Source: Anaerobium acetethylicum
GTDB taxonomy: Bacteria > Bacillota > Clostridia > Lachnospirales > Lachnospiraceae
Direction: 5' to 3'
Assembly (NCBI RefSeq): GCF_900096945.1
Contig: NZ_FMKA01000011.1
Location: 44,177 to 108,176 of the forward strand
DNA: 64,000 bases
Each line of letters starts with the position of its first letter. Position 1 is the stretch's first letter. Under the pieces are notes generated by a model. The model made no database searches. It had not been told where the DNA came from and saw only the letters and a list, made by a program, of their open reading frames with translations. Shown piece by piece: positions 35,601 through 44,522 of the stretch. The translations under genes were made by a program, and so were the position numbers.

Positions 35601-35651
35601 CAAAAAAAAAAGAAGCTGTTCAGGATTATCAATGCAAAATACCTGGACAGC
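35601..35651 (-). terminator. terminator of the lipid-kinase gene
   Basis: Stem GCTGTTCAGG/CCTGGACAGC (35615-35624 with 35642-35651, one G-U), followed on the minus strand by a T-rich run of more than ten residues. The arms resemble those of the dispersed CTATTCAGG hairpins. Confidence 0.85.
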
Positions 35652-35699
35652 CTCTGACGGGAATCTTCAGGTTCCCCTTATTTACTTAGTTTCATGTGA

Positions 35700-36923
35700 C
35701 TATTCAGCACTGCGTCCCTCATATGATCTGGCTGCATTTTCATTGAATGCATCCTCACCTTCATAAGTGTCCTCATCGGTCTCCCTGGTTTTATCTGCAT
35801 CCACATATCCGTCTGATTCACCCTGATCATACAGGTCGGAAGCATCAAATCCGCCGTCCATATCTTCCCCGTAATTCTCAGCATCTGAATCTGCGGCTCC
35901 CTCTTCCATTTCTTCGCCGCTGATGTATTCCTCATCTTCCTCAAAAATCTCTTCACCGCTGAACGCATTGCCTCCAATTACCGTATAGGCAGCCGCCGCT
36001 ATTCTTTTGACCTTTCTTCTCTTTTTAGACGGAATGATAAAGCTGATAGCCTCATGGTTATTCTCGATTATCAGATTGTTATGTTCCCCTCCGAATTCCC
36101 CATCCAGGGTCCAGGAGATCCAGTCAGATGACAGAATCTTCAGTTTGCTGGTTTTAAACGAAAGCATATATTCGGTATTCACCTCTTCAAGGAGAAGGGC
36201 CGCAATTATTTCCTGCAGTTCAAACGCAGTCTTCGGTCTTTTGATCAGAGTGACCTCGAAAAGTCCATCATTGAGCAGCACGTTGGGATCCGTCAGGTTC
36301 TTGAATCCTCCCACTGAAATCGAATTCGTTATCATGCCATAGATAAACTCATCTTCAATAATGACTCCGTCATGTTCCACATGCATCCAGTAGGATTTTA
36401 CAGTCGCAAGTCTCTTCATGCCTTCCAGAACATAGGCAAGATGACCCAGCACATTCTTCATCTCCTGCTTCGTCTGATAGGAAACATCCGTAAATATACC
36501 GAAAGCTGCTATATAAACAAAGGAATTGCCGTTGAACATTCCGATATCGCAGGGGAAAGGCTGTCCGTCCACCACGGTCTGCGCAGCCTTGATTATATTC
36601 TTTGATATCTTCAGGCTGTTTGCAAAATCATTCGTGCTGCCTGTCGGCAGGTATCCGATCGGAATCTTCTTCTGGCACATCATCATCCCGCTGACCACCT
36701 CATCAAGGGTTCCATCTCCTCCGCTGCATACCAGCAAGTCATAGGATGCCGACTTCTCTTTCACTACATTCAGCGCATCCAGATGCGCCTGGGTCGGATA
36801 TATGGTTATTTCATATCCTCCCTTTGTGAATATATCTAAAATCTCCGCAAGCTTGTTCTTAATCTGGCCTTTGCCGGCTTTTGGGTTATAAATGAAAAGC
36901 ATTTTTTTGCTCACAGACACCAT
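35700..36923 (-). CDS. YegS/BmrU-type diacylglycerol/lipid kinase with acidic C-terminal tail
   Basis: 407 residues. The first 300 are a normal diacylglycerol kinase catalytic domain: N-P-K-A-G-K-G at 13-19, the S-G-G-D-G-T-L-D-E nucleotide loop near 66-74, and P-T-G-S-T-N-D-F-A near 92-100. Such enzymes phosphorylate diacylglycerol or related lipids. After S-K-K-R-R-K-V-K-R near 300, about 95 residues follow that are almost half Asp/Glu and contain no hydrophobic core; this tail is unusual. SD GGAGGG lies very close to the ATG; the GTG just after it may be the real start. Confidence 0.9.
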   Translation of the reverse strand: MVSVSKKMLFIYNPKAGKGQIKNKLAEILDIFTKGGYEITIYPTQAHLDALNVVKEKSASYDLLVCSGGDGTLDEVVSGMMMCQKKIPIGYLPTGSTNDFANSLKISKNIIKAAQTVVDGQPFPCDIGMFNGNSFVYIAAFGIFTDVSYQTKQEMKNVLGHLAYVLEGMKRLATVKSYWMHVEHDGVIIEDEFIYGMITNSISVGGFKNLTDPNVLLNDGLFEVTLIKRPKTAFELQEIIAALLLEEVNTEYMLSFKTSKLKILSSDWISWTLDGEFGGEHNNLIIENNHEAISFIIPSKKRRKVKRIAAAAYTVIGGNAFSGEEIFEEDEEYISGEEMEEGAADSDAENYGEDMDGGFDASDLYDQGESDGYVDADKTRETDEDTYEGEDAFNENAARSYEGRSAE

Positions 36924-37022
36924 CTCCCTCCAAAATTAAATCCTGATACTATATTTTAACCTTATTTCTCCAATCTGGCAATAAGCAAGTATGGGCTTTC
37001 TGCTACTGCTGTGCGGCCACTG

Positions 37023-38210
37023 CTACTGTTTACCCTGTGAGGAGTAACCTGCCATTGCCCTCTGTTTTGAAATAAAGAGCGCAAGCGAAAATATTGCAAC
37101 TGCAAATCCCGCCTCGACTGCGTAACAAGTCAGAATTCCCTGCATCGTATCAAGAGTGTATGTCTCCAGCAGATCGATTTCATTATTGGCCTTAATGTAC
37201 CAGTAAGCAGGCGTAAATGAGGCCAGCAGCTTTATGGAATCTCCCAGCAGAAACTGAGGGACAAATGCGCCTCCCAGGAAGCACATTCCCAGGGAAATCG
37301 TATTCGCTGCTGCATTCTGCGCAGCTTTTGATTTGACGACCAGTACCACAAGCATGCTGATGCTCAGCGTTGCAATGGTAAAAATGAACAGATTCAGGCA
37401 CATGAAAATTCCCGCCGTCGAAAATATCTTCCTGCCGAATATCACAAATCCGACAAGAATATTCAAGGCAAAAACAGCAAACGCGAAGATCAGGTTCGCC
37501 CCGGCCAGAATAACATTCATTTTTGTTGTCCGAATAGGGCTGCACTGTATTCTGCGCTTAAGGTCCTTCTGGTAAAAGGAACCCATGACGATGCAGACCC
37601 CTATGATGATCACACTAAGGGTCGAATATGCAGCCATGTTAAAATAGTAGGACATGCTGTAGCCATGATTCTCTGATGTGTCCCCGCTGCCAAGACTCAC
37701 TGCAGCCTCTTTTTCTATGTCCTCTTTTACATATTCCTGGATTTTATCCGGAGCCATGTCTCCTGCAAGTTCCTGGTAAACACGCCACGTATTCAGGTAT
37801 CTGTTGACCATGGAGTCCACATAAACGCTGCCGAAAGACTGTCCGATTGCTGTCTTTTCAAGAGACAGTTCCCCATCCCTTCCGAAATTCTCACTGAATC
37901 CTTCCGGAATTCTCAGCACATATTCCGTTACCCTAAAAAAAAGCGCATCCTGAATCATTTCCCTGTCGTTTTTGACCTCTGCCGAAACGGAATGTTCCTG
38001 CAGGTATGCAATCAGCCCTGCGGTCATGGCATGGTCACCGTCCTCATTTATGATTGTCAGAGCTGTCTTCGTTTCCTCAAATCCGGTCGTTTCATCTGAC
38101 TGATTTCCCAATGTGCTGAATATCACAACTACCAGGAATACCAGCATATATATGGCGATTCCGACTATATTCTTTCTGAGCACCTTGAAATATGCACTAA
38201 ATACTTTCAT
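37023..38210 (-). CDS. ABC-2 type transporter permease (NatB-like), second subunit
   Basis: 395 residues. One N-terminal membrane helix, an extracellular domain of about 150 residues, and five C-terminal helices from about residue 190, the ABC-2 membrane arrangement of drug, peptide or sodium exporters. Its start overlaps the end of the other permease gene by 14 nt, which implies translational coupling. Together with 38197 and the ATPase at 39359 it forms one exporter. The substrate is unknown. Confidence 0.88.
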   Translation of the reverse strand: MKVFSAYFKVLRKNIVGIAIYMLVFLVVVIFSTLGNQSDETTGFEETKTALTIINEDGDHAMTAGLIAYLQEHSVSAEVKNDREMIQDALFFRVTEYVLRIPEGFSENFGRDGELSLEKTAIGQSFGSVYVDSMVNRYLNTWRVYQELAGDMAPDKIQEYVKEDIEKEAAVSLGSGDTSENHGYSMSYYFNMAAYSTLSVIIIGVCIVMGSFYQKDLKRRIQCSPIRTTKMNVILAGANLIFAFAVFALNILVGFVIFGRKIFSTAGIFMCLNLFIFTIATLSISMLVVLVVKSKAAQNAAANTISLGMCFLGGAFVPQFLLGDSIKLLASFTPAYWYIKANNEIDLLETYTLDTMQGILTCYAVEAGFAVAIFSLALFISKQRAMAGYSSQGKQ

Positions 38211-39366
38211 ACTGCTGCCTCCTTATTACCAGAAAAGTTACAGTCAGAAATATCAGAGTCATGATTCCCAATGCTGCCATATTCTGCCAGTACCTCCCGT
38301 TGGTGTCATAATAGTATAGAGAATAATAGGCATCCGTCAGCCTGTTCACAGGATTTATTTTGGCTATCACAGGCATATTCGCCTGCACCCTGTATTTCAT
38401 CTGGACATCCATCATGCCGGCCAGATAGCAGCCAAGCATCACCAGTGCCGAACATATGCCCGTCTTCAGATTTTCGCCGGCCCTGAGCACTGCTCCCACT
38501 GCAGTTCCAAATGAAATGCCCGTTATGACGCCGGCAATGTTTGTCAACATGGTCAGAAGATAGTCCTTTCCAAAATCAACCCTGAGTACCAGTGCGAGAA
38601 ACAGAAATACCAGCGCAATGATTGCCGTCTGTATGACAGCCAGGGCAGCTGCAGATCCCAGGAAAACCTTCAGCTTCGGTGCCGGTACGATATTGAGCCT
38701 TGCCGCCAGCGGAGACTGGTTTGCCTGTATCCCTGTTATTTCGGCTACTCCTGCCATGGAAGCAAACATGCAGGACATGGCCAGAAGCGTATAAAAATAG
38801 TTCACCACTATATTGGGCGATTCTTCGGATACCTTGATTTCCTTCACGTATTCCCTTGTCTGCAGCGCCTCTTCAAGCTGATCCGGCGTGATTTTGCCAG
38901 CTGTGGCTTCCATCAGGTTTTCCACCGTCGACATCTTCTGTTTGAAATAATCCAGAAAGGATTTTATGATTGTCGCACCATAGCCGCTCTTATTGACCAC
39001 GAGCCCTATGTCCTCTCCGAGCAGGATGTATCCGCTTATCTTTCCCTCCGACAGCAGTTTTTCAGCTTCCTCCTCGTTTTCCGCCTTCGTCACGTTAAAC
39101 AGGATATCTCCGCTGCCTTCATCCGTCCTTTCATCATCCATCCCGGAGACGCTTTCCAGGGCCCCTAAAAAGGCCTCTTCATTTTCATATTGTCCCGTAT
39201 CGACCAGCCCTACAGGAACGGTCTCAAACCCTTCCCCCTCCAATATGTTCGTAAACGTGAAGTAGAACAGGGTTCCAAGCAACATAGGGAACAGGAGGCT
39301 CCAGAACATCGTCTCTTTGGACCTCAGCAGAGCCTTGCTTCTGTAAAAGAATATGGTTTTAAACAT
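38197..39366 (-). CDS. ABC-2 type transporter permease (NatB-like), first subunit
   Basis: 389 residues with the same architecture as its neighbour: helix near 20-38, extracellular domain, and C-terminal helices from about residue 190. An SD (GGAG) sits inside the end of the ATPase gene and the two overlap by 8 nt. Heterodimeric permeases of this kind are typical of bacteriocin, antibiotic and sodium exporters linked to LuxR-type two-component systems. Here such a system is encoded divergently at 40606-42313. Confidence 0.88.
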   Translation of the reverse strand: MFKTIFFYRSKALLRSKETMFWSLLFPMLLGTLFYFTFTNILEGEGFETVPVGLVDTGQYENEEAFLGALESVSGMDDERTDEGSGDILFNVTKAENEEEAEKLLSEGKISGYILLGEDIGLVVNKSGYGATIIKSFLDYFKQKMSTVENLMEATAGKITPDQLEEALQTREYVKEIKVSEESPNIVVNYFYTLLAMSCMFASMAGVAEITGIQANQSPLAARLNIVPAPKLKVFLGSAAALAVIQTAIIALVFLFLALVLRVDFGKDYLLTMLTNIAGVITGISFGTAVGAVLRAGENLKTGICSALVMLGCYLAGMMDVQMKYRVQANMPVIAKINPVNRLTDAYYSLYYYDTNGRYWQNMAALGIMTLIFLTVTFLVIRRQQYESI

Positions 39367-40297
39367 TGTCCCTTAGCTCCTTTCCCGTTATCTCAAGAAA
39401 TACATCATTCAGGGTCGGCAGCTCTGAGTAGAGCTTTCCAAATGCAATATTGTGGTCTTCCAGGTAATGCAGCACTGCCCCCAGGTTGTTCCTTCCTTTT
39501 TTCGACTTGACAACGAGGGTGTTCCCCGACAGTTCCACTTTGCTGATATTCGGAAGCGCCCTGATTCCTTCAACAGCCTCCCTGCTTATGCCAGGTACAT
39601 CAACTGTAATCTTCTCGCCCAGCCCGATCATGGATTTCAGTTCCTCATTTGTGCCCGAAGAAATCACCTTTCCCCTGTCCATGATTGCGATCCTTGTGCA
39701 GATCTGGTCTACCTCCTCCATGTAATGGGACGTATACAGTATGGTCGCTCCCTGCTTATTGAGCTTTACGATTCCTTCGAGGATGTTGTTCCTGCTCTGG
39801 GGATCCACGGCAACCGTAGGCTCGTCAAGGATTACCAGTTTTGGCTTATGGGCAATGCCGCATGCGATGTTTAGCCTCCTCAGAAGGCCTCCGCTCAGCT
39901 TGTGCGGATAGAATTTTCTGAATTCCCCAAGCCCGGCAAACGCTATGGCCTCTTCCACCATCTCCTGCCTCTTCTTTTTATCCGGCACGTACAGCGAGCA
40001 GAAATAATCGATATTCTCATACACGGTAAGTTCATTGAATACGGCAACATTCTGCATCACGATTCCAATGTCCTGCTTGATGTCATATGCGACGGGGCTC
40101 ATCTTTTTGTCAAATACCTGAATTTCTCCCTTGTCATATTTCAAAAGGGACAGTATGCAGTTTATGGCTGTCGTTTTTCCCGAGCCGTTCGGGCCGAGCA
40201 ATCCTAATATTTCACCCTCCCTGAGTTCCATATTGAAATGGTCAAGCGCGATCAGTTCCCCGTATCTCTTAACAAGATTTTCCACCTTTATTACCAT
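39359..40297 (-). CDS. ABC transporter ATPase (NatA/CcmA-like)
   Basis: 312 residues from ATG 40297, with GGAGGAC upstream; the frame is open 12 codons further. Walker A G-P-N-G-S-G-K-T-T is near 39-47, signature L-S-G-G-L-L-R-R near 138 (L-L in place of the common M-K/Q), and Walker B L-V-I-L-D-E-P near 158. A DUF4162-like C-terminal extension follows, as in drug exporters. It opens the exporter operon, with its promoter region facing the kinase gene. Confidence 0.92.
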   Translation of the reverse strand: MVIKVENLVKRYGELIALDHFNMELREGEILGLLGPNGSGKTTAINCILSLLKYDKGEIQVFDKKMSPVAYDIKQDIGIVMQNVAVFNELTVYENIDYFCSLYVPDKKKRQEMVEEAIAFAGLGEFRKFYPHKLSGGLLRRLNIACGIAHKPKLVILDEPTVAVDPQSRNNILEGIVKLNKQGATILYTSHYMEEVDQICTRIAIMDRGKVISSGTNEELKSMIGLGEKITVDVPGISREAVEGIRALPNISKVELSGNTLVVKSKKGRNNLGAVLHYLEDHNIAFGKLYSELPTLNDVFLEITGKELRDNV

Positions 40298-40493
40298 AAT
40301 GTCCTCCTCTTTCCTGCCTTCAATCAGCTTCATTGCCTATCTGCAATTTGATTTCCGATAACCTGCTCCTTACTTTCATGCTTTCATTGTAGTCCATTCT
40401 AACGTTTACCGGAAGTGATATTCGTCCTGATTACTATGACAAATGTCATCTTTTTTTCTGTTGTTCATACCGCATATTATTATATGGTATAAT

Positions 40494-40537
40494 GTGACTA
40501 TTCAGGACTAAGCGGGACAGGGCTTCTGAACAGTTAC
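40494..40537. repeat. CTATTCAGG hairpin repeat, copy 1
   Basis: GTGACTATTCAG (40494-40505) pairs imperfectly with CTGAACAGTTAC (40526-40537). The same arms recur at 48505 and 57006. It starts right after a TATAAT at 40488-40493 and so would form the start of the kinase mRNA. Confidence 0.7.
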
Positions 40538-40605
40538 GATATAATAACGAAAACGCATTGCAGTTCCAGTATTTTCTCCAAACCATACGAAAGAGGTAAC
40601 AACCG

Positions 40606-41703
40606 ATGACAGGACTTCTTGACAAAATGATTCTGCTCTTATTCTGCAGCGTGTTCGCGGCGGGCAATTCAGAAGGCATTGCCCTGATTTTCCCCCTGAT
40701 AACCGCTTTGACCATAACCTCGCTTGCTGGATTTTTCAACAGCAGCAGAACGAATCTGGCATTTTTTCTTGCCTATTTTGTGCTGTGCCTGTTCTTCCCC
40801 TCCTTCCTGTATTTTGCACCGCTTGTGTGCTACGACATCTTCATGGAGAGGTTTCAGCCTGCCGCTTTTCTTCTCATCATTCCGTTTGCGGGAGGCTGCA
40901 TAGCCGGTATTGGAAAATCCATTCTGCCTGCCGCCCTTCTTACCGCTGTATCCTTCCTTCTGAAAAACAGGGCTATAAGGCTCTCGCTTCTCCTGAAGGA
41001 CTACATCCGGCTCCGCGACGAGGCCAAGGAATTCTCCAATTCCCTTGAGCACAAAAACAAGGAGCTTCTGGAAAAGCAGGACTACGAAGCAAACCTGGCC
41101 GCACTGAACGAAAGAAACAGGATAGCAGGAGAAATTCATGACAATGTCGGCCATCTCCTGTCCAGTTCAATACTCCAGATCGGTGCGCTGATCATTACAA
41201 CGAAAGACCCTGAAATGAAGGAGAGTCTCTGCCAGATAAAGGACACCTTATCCACAGGAATGAACAGCATCCGGAACAGTATCCACAACATCCATGACGA
41301 ATCCATCGATTTGTACACAAGCCTCAGGGGGCTGGACGGAGAATTCATCTTCTGCAAGGCGGTACTTGAATATGATGTCAGCCTCGACCTTTACGGGAAG
41401 GCCCGGTATGCGGTACTCTTCATTGTCAAAGAAGCACTGAACAATGTCATGAAACACTCGGATGCTACCGAGGTGAGAATATCCCTTATGGAGCACCCCG
41501 GTTTTTATCAGCTGGTCATCGCAGACAATGGCCGCCCCATAAATGGCTCCGTATATTCAGGACAGGGCATGGGCCTCAACAACATCACAAAACGCATAGA
41601 TGCCCTGGATGGCTGCGTTAATATCAATACCCAGAACGGCTTTAAAATATTCATATCACTTCCAAAGGAGAATCCGAACATTGAAGATCATAATTATAGA
41701 TGA
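40606..41703 (+). CDS. NarL-group sensor histidine kinase
   Basis: 365 residues. Five or six short membrane helices fill the first 125 residues with almost no extracellular domain, the form of intramembrane-sensing kinases that watch cell-envelope stress or a partner transporter. A coiled segment leads to HisKA_3 with E-R-N-R-I-A-G-E-I-H-D-N-V-G-H near 165-180 (phospho-accepting His in E-I-H-D), then an HATPase domain with D-N-G and G-Q-G-M-G-L-N-N-I. An AGAGGT SD precedes ATG. It overlaps the regulator gene by 23 nt and is divergent from the ABC-2 exporter it probably controls. Confidence 0.9.
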   Translation: MTGLLDKMILLLFCSVFAAGNSEGIALIFPLITALTITSLAGFFNSSRTNLAFFLAYFVLCLFFPSFLYFAPLVCYDIFMERFQPAAFLLIIPFAGGCIAGIGKSILPAALLTAVSFLLKNRAIRLSLLLKDYIRLRDEAKEFSNSLEHKNKELLEKQDYEANLAALNERNRIAGEIHDNVGHLLSSSILQIGALIITTKDPEMKESLCQIKDTLSTGMNSIRNSIHNIHDESIDLYTSLRGLDGEFIFCKAVLEYDVSLDLYGKARYAVLFIVKEALNNVMKHSDATEVRISLMEHPGFYQLVIADNGRPINGSVYSGQGMGLNNITKRIDALDGCVNINTQNGFKIFISLPKENPNIEDHNYR

Positions 41704-42313
41704 CGACAGGCTGGTCTGCCAGGCACTCAGGACCATTCTGGAAAGCGACCCTGAAATCGAAGTTCCGGCAATGGGATATAACGGTACCGACGCTCTAAGC
41801 CTGTATGAAATCCACCATCCCGACATTCTGCTGATGGATATCAGAATGGGCGAAATGACAGGAATAGATGCCGGGAGAGAGATACTGAAATCAGATCCTT
41901 CTGCCAGAATTCTTTATCTTACAACCTTTGCAGACAACGAGTATATCATCCAGGCTCTCCAGATCGGTGCAAAAGGCTATCTTCTGAAACAGAATTTCGA
42001 ATGCATACTGCCTTCCATAAAGGCTGTTTCAATGGGACAGAGCGTTTTTGGAAATGAAATCATATCGAAAATACCAACTCTTATGGGAAAACCGGCTGAT
42101 GTGGACCTTTCCGCATATGGCCTGACAGAAAAGGAAATGGAAATCATAATCCTTATAGCCGAAGGGCTCAGCAACCGGGAAATTGCCGCAAGAAGCTTTC
42201 TGAGCGAAGGTACTGTCAGAAACTACATAAGCGTCATGCTCGAAAAACTGCAGCTGCGGGACCGGACCCAGCTGGCTATTTTCTATTACAGGAACAGGCA
42301 GACTTTTCTATAA
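41681..42313 (+). CDS. NarL/LuxR-type response regulator
   Basis: About 210 residues. I place the start at TTG 41681: AAGGAG is 10 nt upstream and the protein then begins L(M)-K-I-I-I-I-D-D-D, the canonical receiver opening; no in-frame ATG fits. Phospho-acceptor Asp lies in I-L-L-M-D-I-R-M near 50-57. The C-terminal LuxR helix-turn-helix has L-T-E-K-E-M-E-I and L-S-N-R-E-I-A near 150-170. It pairs with the kinase encoded upstream. Confidence 0.9.
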   Translation: MKIIIIDDDRLVCQALRTILESDPEIEVPAMGYNGTDALSLYEIHHPDILLMDIRMGEMTGIDAGREILKSDPSARILYLTTFADNEYIIQALQIGAKGYLLKQNFECILPSIKAVSMGQSVFGNEIISKIPTLMGKPADVDLSAYGLTEKEMEIIILIAEGLSNREIAARSFLSEGTVRNYISVMLEKLQLRDRTQLAIFYYRNRQTFL

Positions 42314-42324
42314 GATGAAAAAAA

Positions 42325-42354
42325 ACGCCTTCGCATCCTAAGATGCGCAGGCGT
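42325..42354. terminator. bidirectional terminator
   Basis: A 13-bp stem with one internal mismatch (ACGCCT-T-CGCATC and complement) and a 4-nt loop. The eight A residues before it give the crh-like operon on the minus strand a strong T-tail. Confidence 0.88.
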
Positions 42355-42373
42355 CTGCAATTCATGTATGTGA

Positions 42374-42628
42374 TTATTTGCTGCTTAAATATTTTTCAAT
42401 GTTTGAGATTGCTTCCTCTTCATCTGAACCTGCAGCTATTACTGTAACTTCTTCTCCTGCTGCCAGTCCAAGTGTCATCATTCCCATGATGCTTTTTGCA
42501 TTCACTCTTTTATCTCCACTTTCAACGTGAATATCGCTTTCATACTGGCTTGCTACCTGTACCAATAATGCCACCGGTCTTGCTTCTAATCCTGTTGGAA
42601 TCTGAATTTTAATAGGTTTCTTAATCAT
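42374..42628 (-). CDS. Crh-like HPr-family protein (Glu15, Ser46)
   Basis: 84 residues with the HPr fold, but position 15, where true HPr carries the phosphotransfer His, is Glu (G-L-E-A-R-P at 13-18; codon GAA checked on the DNA). Ser46 is kept in K-S-I-M-G. So it cannot take phosphate from Enzyme I but can be a target of HPr kinase, like Bacillus subtilis Crh, which has Gln15. Its place just after whiA matches the Bacillus whiA-crh order. It overlaps whiA by 8 nt. Likely role: CcpA co-repressor or regulatory sensor. Confidence 0.88.
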   Translation of the reverse strand: MIKKPIKIQIPTGLEARPVALLVQVASQYESDIHVESGDKRVNAKSIMGMMTLGLAAGEEVTVIAAGSDEEEAISNIEKYLSSK

Positions 42629-43589
42629 TGCTTATCCTCCTTGTGTTATCCCTTAGCTTATCTGCTAAATTACTTAATTTCCTCAATCTATGATTTACCC
42701 CTGATTTTCCAACCTGGGGAGTCAACAGTGCTCCTAATTCTTTTAATGTTGCTTCCGGATGCTCTAACCTGATTTCTGCAATTTCCTCTAAACCTTCCGA
42801 CAATCCGGACAAACCAATCGTATCCCTGATGTATCTGATATCCTCAATCTGCTTGACTGCTGCTGAGACGGTCTTATTGATGTTTGCCGTTTCGCAGTTT
42901 ACTTTTCTGTTGACCGAATTCCTCATTTCCTTAAGAATTCTTACATTTTCCAGCTTCATGAGCGAGATATGGGCCTCCATCACATTCAGAATCTCAACGA
43001 TCTGTGCCCCTTCTTTTATGTAGACGATAAAGTATTTTTTCCGCTGTACGATTTTGGAGTCGATTTGAAAACTATTTATGATTCCCTGGAGCTGTTCCGC
43101 CTTGGCTCTTGTCATGCATACGATCTCAAAATGATAAAATTTTTCCGGATCGCTTATGGAACCTGTTGCAAGAAATGCCCCTCTTATAAATGCCCTGCGG
43201 CAGCACGCATTCTGTATGATCATATTACTGACAAGCGAAAGGTTTTCTCCTACATCCCGGTTCTCATCAATCAGCTTTACTGCCTGCAGTATCCTGATTG
43301 CATCCTCATGTTTCCTTACAGTGATTGTATAGGACCTGCTCTTCTTCAGATATGCGTTTCTTCGGATAGAAATTTCAGTATTAATATTAAATGTTTTTTT
43401 AATTAATGTAAAGTACTTTCTCGCCACCGCCACATTTTCTGTATGGATTTTAATACAATATCGTTCTTCTTCCGATATCTGTATTCTTCCGCAAAGGCTG
43501 ATGATTGCAGCTATCTCTGCTATCTGGCAGTGTCTTCCTTTGCTTATCTGTCTTGATAATTCATCTTTTACATCACCGGAAAAGGACAT
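42621..43589 (-). CDS. whiA: WhiA, DNA-binding regulator
   Basis: 322 residues. The N-terminal part is a degenerate LAGLIDADG-homing-endonuclease-like fold with R-R-A-F-I-R-G-A-F-L-A-T-G-S-I-S near 132-147. The C-terminal helix-turn-helix region ends R-L-E-H-P-E-A-T-L-K-E-L-G and G-V-N-H-R-L-R-K-L, the strongest WhiA signature. SD GAGGTGAG precedes ATG. It sits 15 bp after rapZ and overlaps the crh-like gene. The yvcK (mgfK) gene usually found between rapZ and whiA in Bacillus is missing here. Confidence 0.95.
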   Translation of the reverse strand: MSFSGDVKDELSRQISKGRHCQIAEIAAIISLCGRIQISEEERYCIKIHTENVAVARKYFTLIKKTFNINTEISIRRNAYLKKSRSYTITVRKHEDAIRILQAVKLIDENRDVGENLSLVSNMIIQNACCRRAFIRGAFLATGSISDPEKFYHFEIVCMTRAKAEQLQGIINSFQIDSKIVQRKKYFIVYIKEGAQIVEILNVMEAHISLMKLENVRILKEMRNSVNRKVNCETANINKTVSAAVKQIEDIRYIRDTIGLSGLSEGLEEIAEIRLEHPEATLKELGALLTPQVGKSGVNHRLRKLSNLADKLRDNTRRISND

Positions 43590-43604
43590 ATGCTCACCTC
43601 ATGC

Positions 43605-44480
43605 TTATCTTTTTCTTAAGGAATCCTTTTCGATGTCCCTGTGCTCCACTTTAAGTCCGTAATCCTGACATTTTTTAAGCCTGTCATACAATTTGTTAGC
43701 TAAGGTAACGGACCGGTGTTTCCCACCTGTACATCCTATGCTGATCACCAGCTGATTCTTTCCTTCAATTATATAGTTGGGAATCAGAAAATCCACCATA
43801 TCCTCGAGCTTATCCAGGAATTGAACGGCTTGTTCCGTCTCCATGACGAAATCCTGAACAGCCTTGTCATTTCCTGTCTGAGGTCTGAGTTCATCTATGT
43901 AATAGGGATTCGGAAGAAACCTGACATCAAATACCAGATCCGAATCGCTTGGTATTCCATACTTGAATCCGAAAGAGAGCACGGTTACGAACAGATTCCT
44001 GTACTTCTGATTATTCACGAATATTTTTTCAAGTTCTGCCTTGAGTTCCCTTGTAAGAAGCGGGCTTGTATCCAATATGTAATCCGCCCTTTTCTTCATG
44101 AAGGTAAGTCTTGCCCTCTCAGCCTCAATTCCGCTGTCTACCCTGCCATGCTTTGCCAGGGGATGGCTCCTTCTGGTCTCTTTATATCGCTTTACAAGTA
44201 CTTCGTCGCTGGCATCCAGATAAAGGACTTCGTACTTGAATCCGGACGCCTTCATGTCATCAAGGACTTTCCCCATTTCTTCCAGGGCGTGCCCGCTTCT
44301 GATGTCAATTCCCAAAGCGACCTTCGTCACTTCGCTGCTTGGCATATTGATCAGCTCTGCAAATTTCCCTACAAACTGTACCGGAAGGTTGTCCACGCAG
44401 AAATATCCCATATCTTCCAGCATTCTGAGTGCGGTACTTTTCCCGGCTCCTGACATTCCTGTTACGATAACAAATCTCAT
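43605..44480 (-). CDS. rapZ: RapZ-type nucleotide-binding protein (YvcJ)
   Basis: 291 residues. P-loop G-M-S-G-A-G-K-S-T at 8-16; D-I-R near 60; the C-terminal RapZ domain has G-C-T-G-G-K-H-R-S-V near 247-256. In Gram-positives this protein (YvcJ) binds and hydrolyses nucleotides and links to competence and to sugar or cell-wall regulation. It starts 42 bp after murB, a link to peptidoglycan synthesis common in Firmicutes. Confidence 0.95.
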   Translation of the reverse strand: MRFVIVTGMSGAGKSTALRMLEDMGYFCVDNLPVQFVGKFAELINMPSSEVTKVALGIDIRSGHALEEMGKVLDDMKASGFKYEVLYLDASDEVLVKRYKETRRSHPLAKHGRVDSGIEAERARLTFMKKRADYILDTSPLLTRELKAELEKIFVNNQKYRNLFVTVLSFGFKYGIPSDSDLVFDVRFLPNPYYIDELRPQTGNDKAVQDFVMETEQAVQFLDKLEDMVDFLIPNYIIEGKNQLVISIGCTGGKHRSVTLANKLYDRLKKCQDYGLKVEHRDIEKDSLRKR

Positions 44481-44522
44481 TTAATGATACACATCCTTTC
44501 AAGCACCTTGAAAACTGAAACT

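Noticed and set aside
36960..37022. Repeat TGCTACTG on both sides of a GC-rich stretch after the ABC-2 operon, considered a terminator
   Set aside because: The two units are direct, not inverted, so no stem forms.
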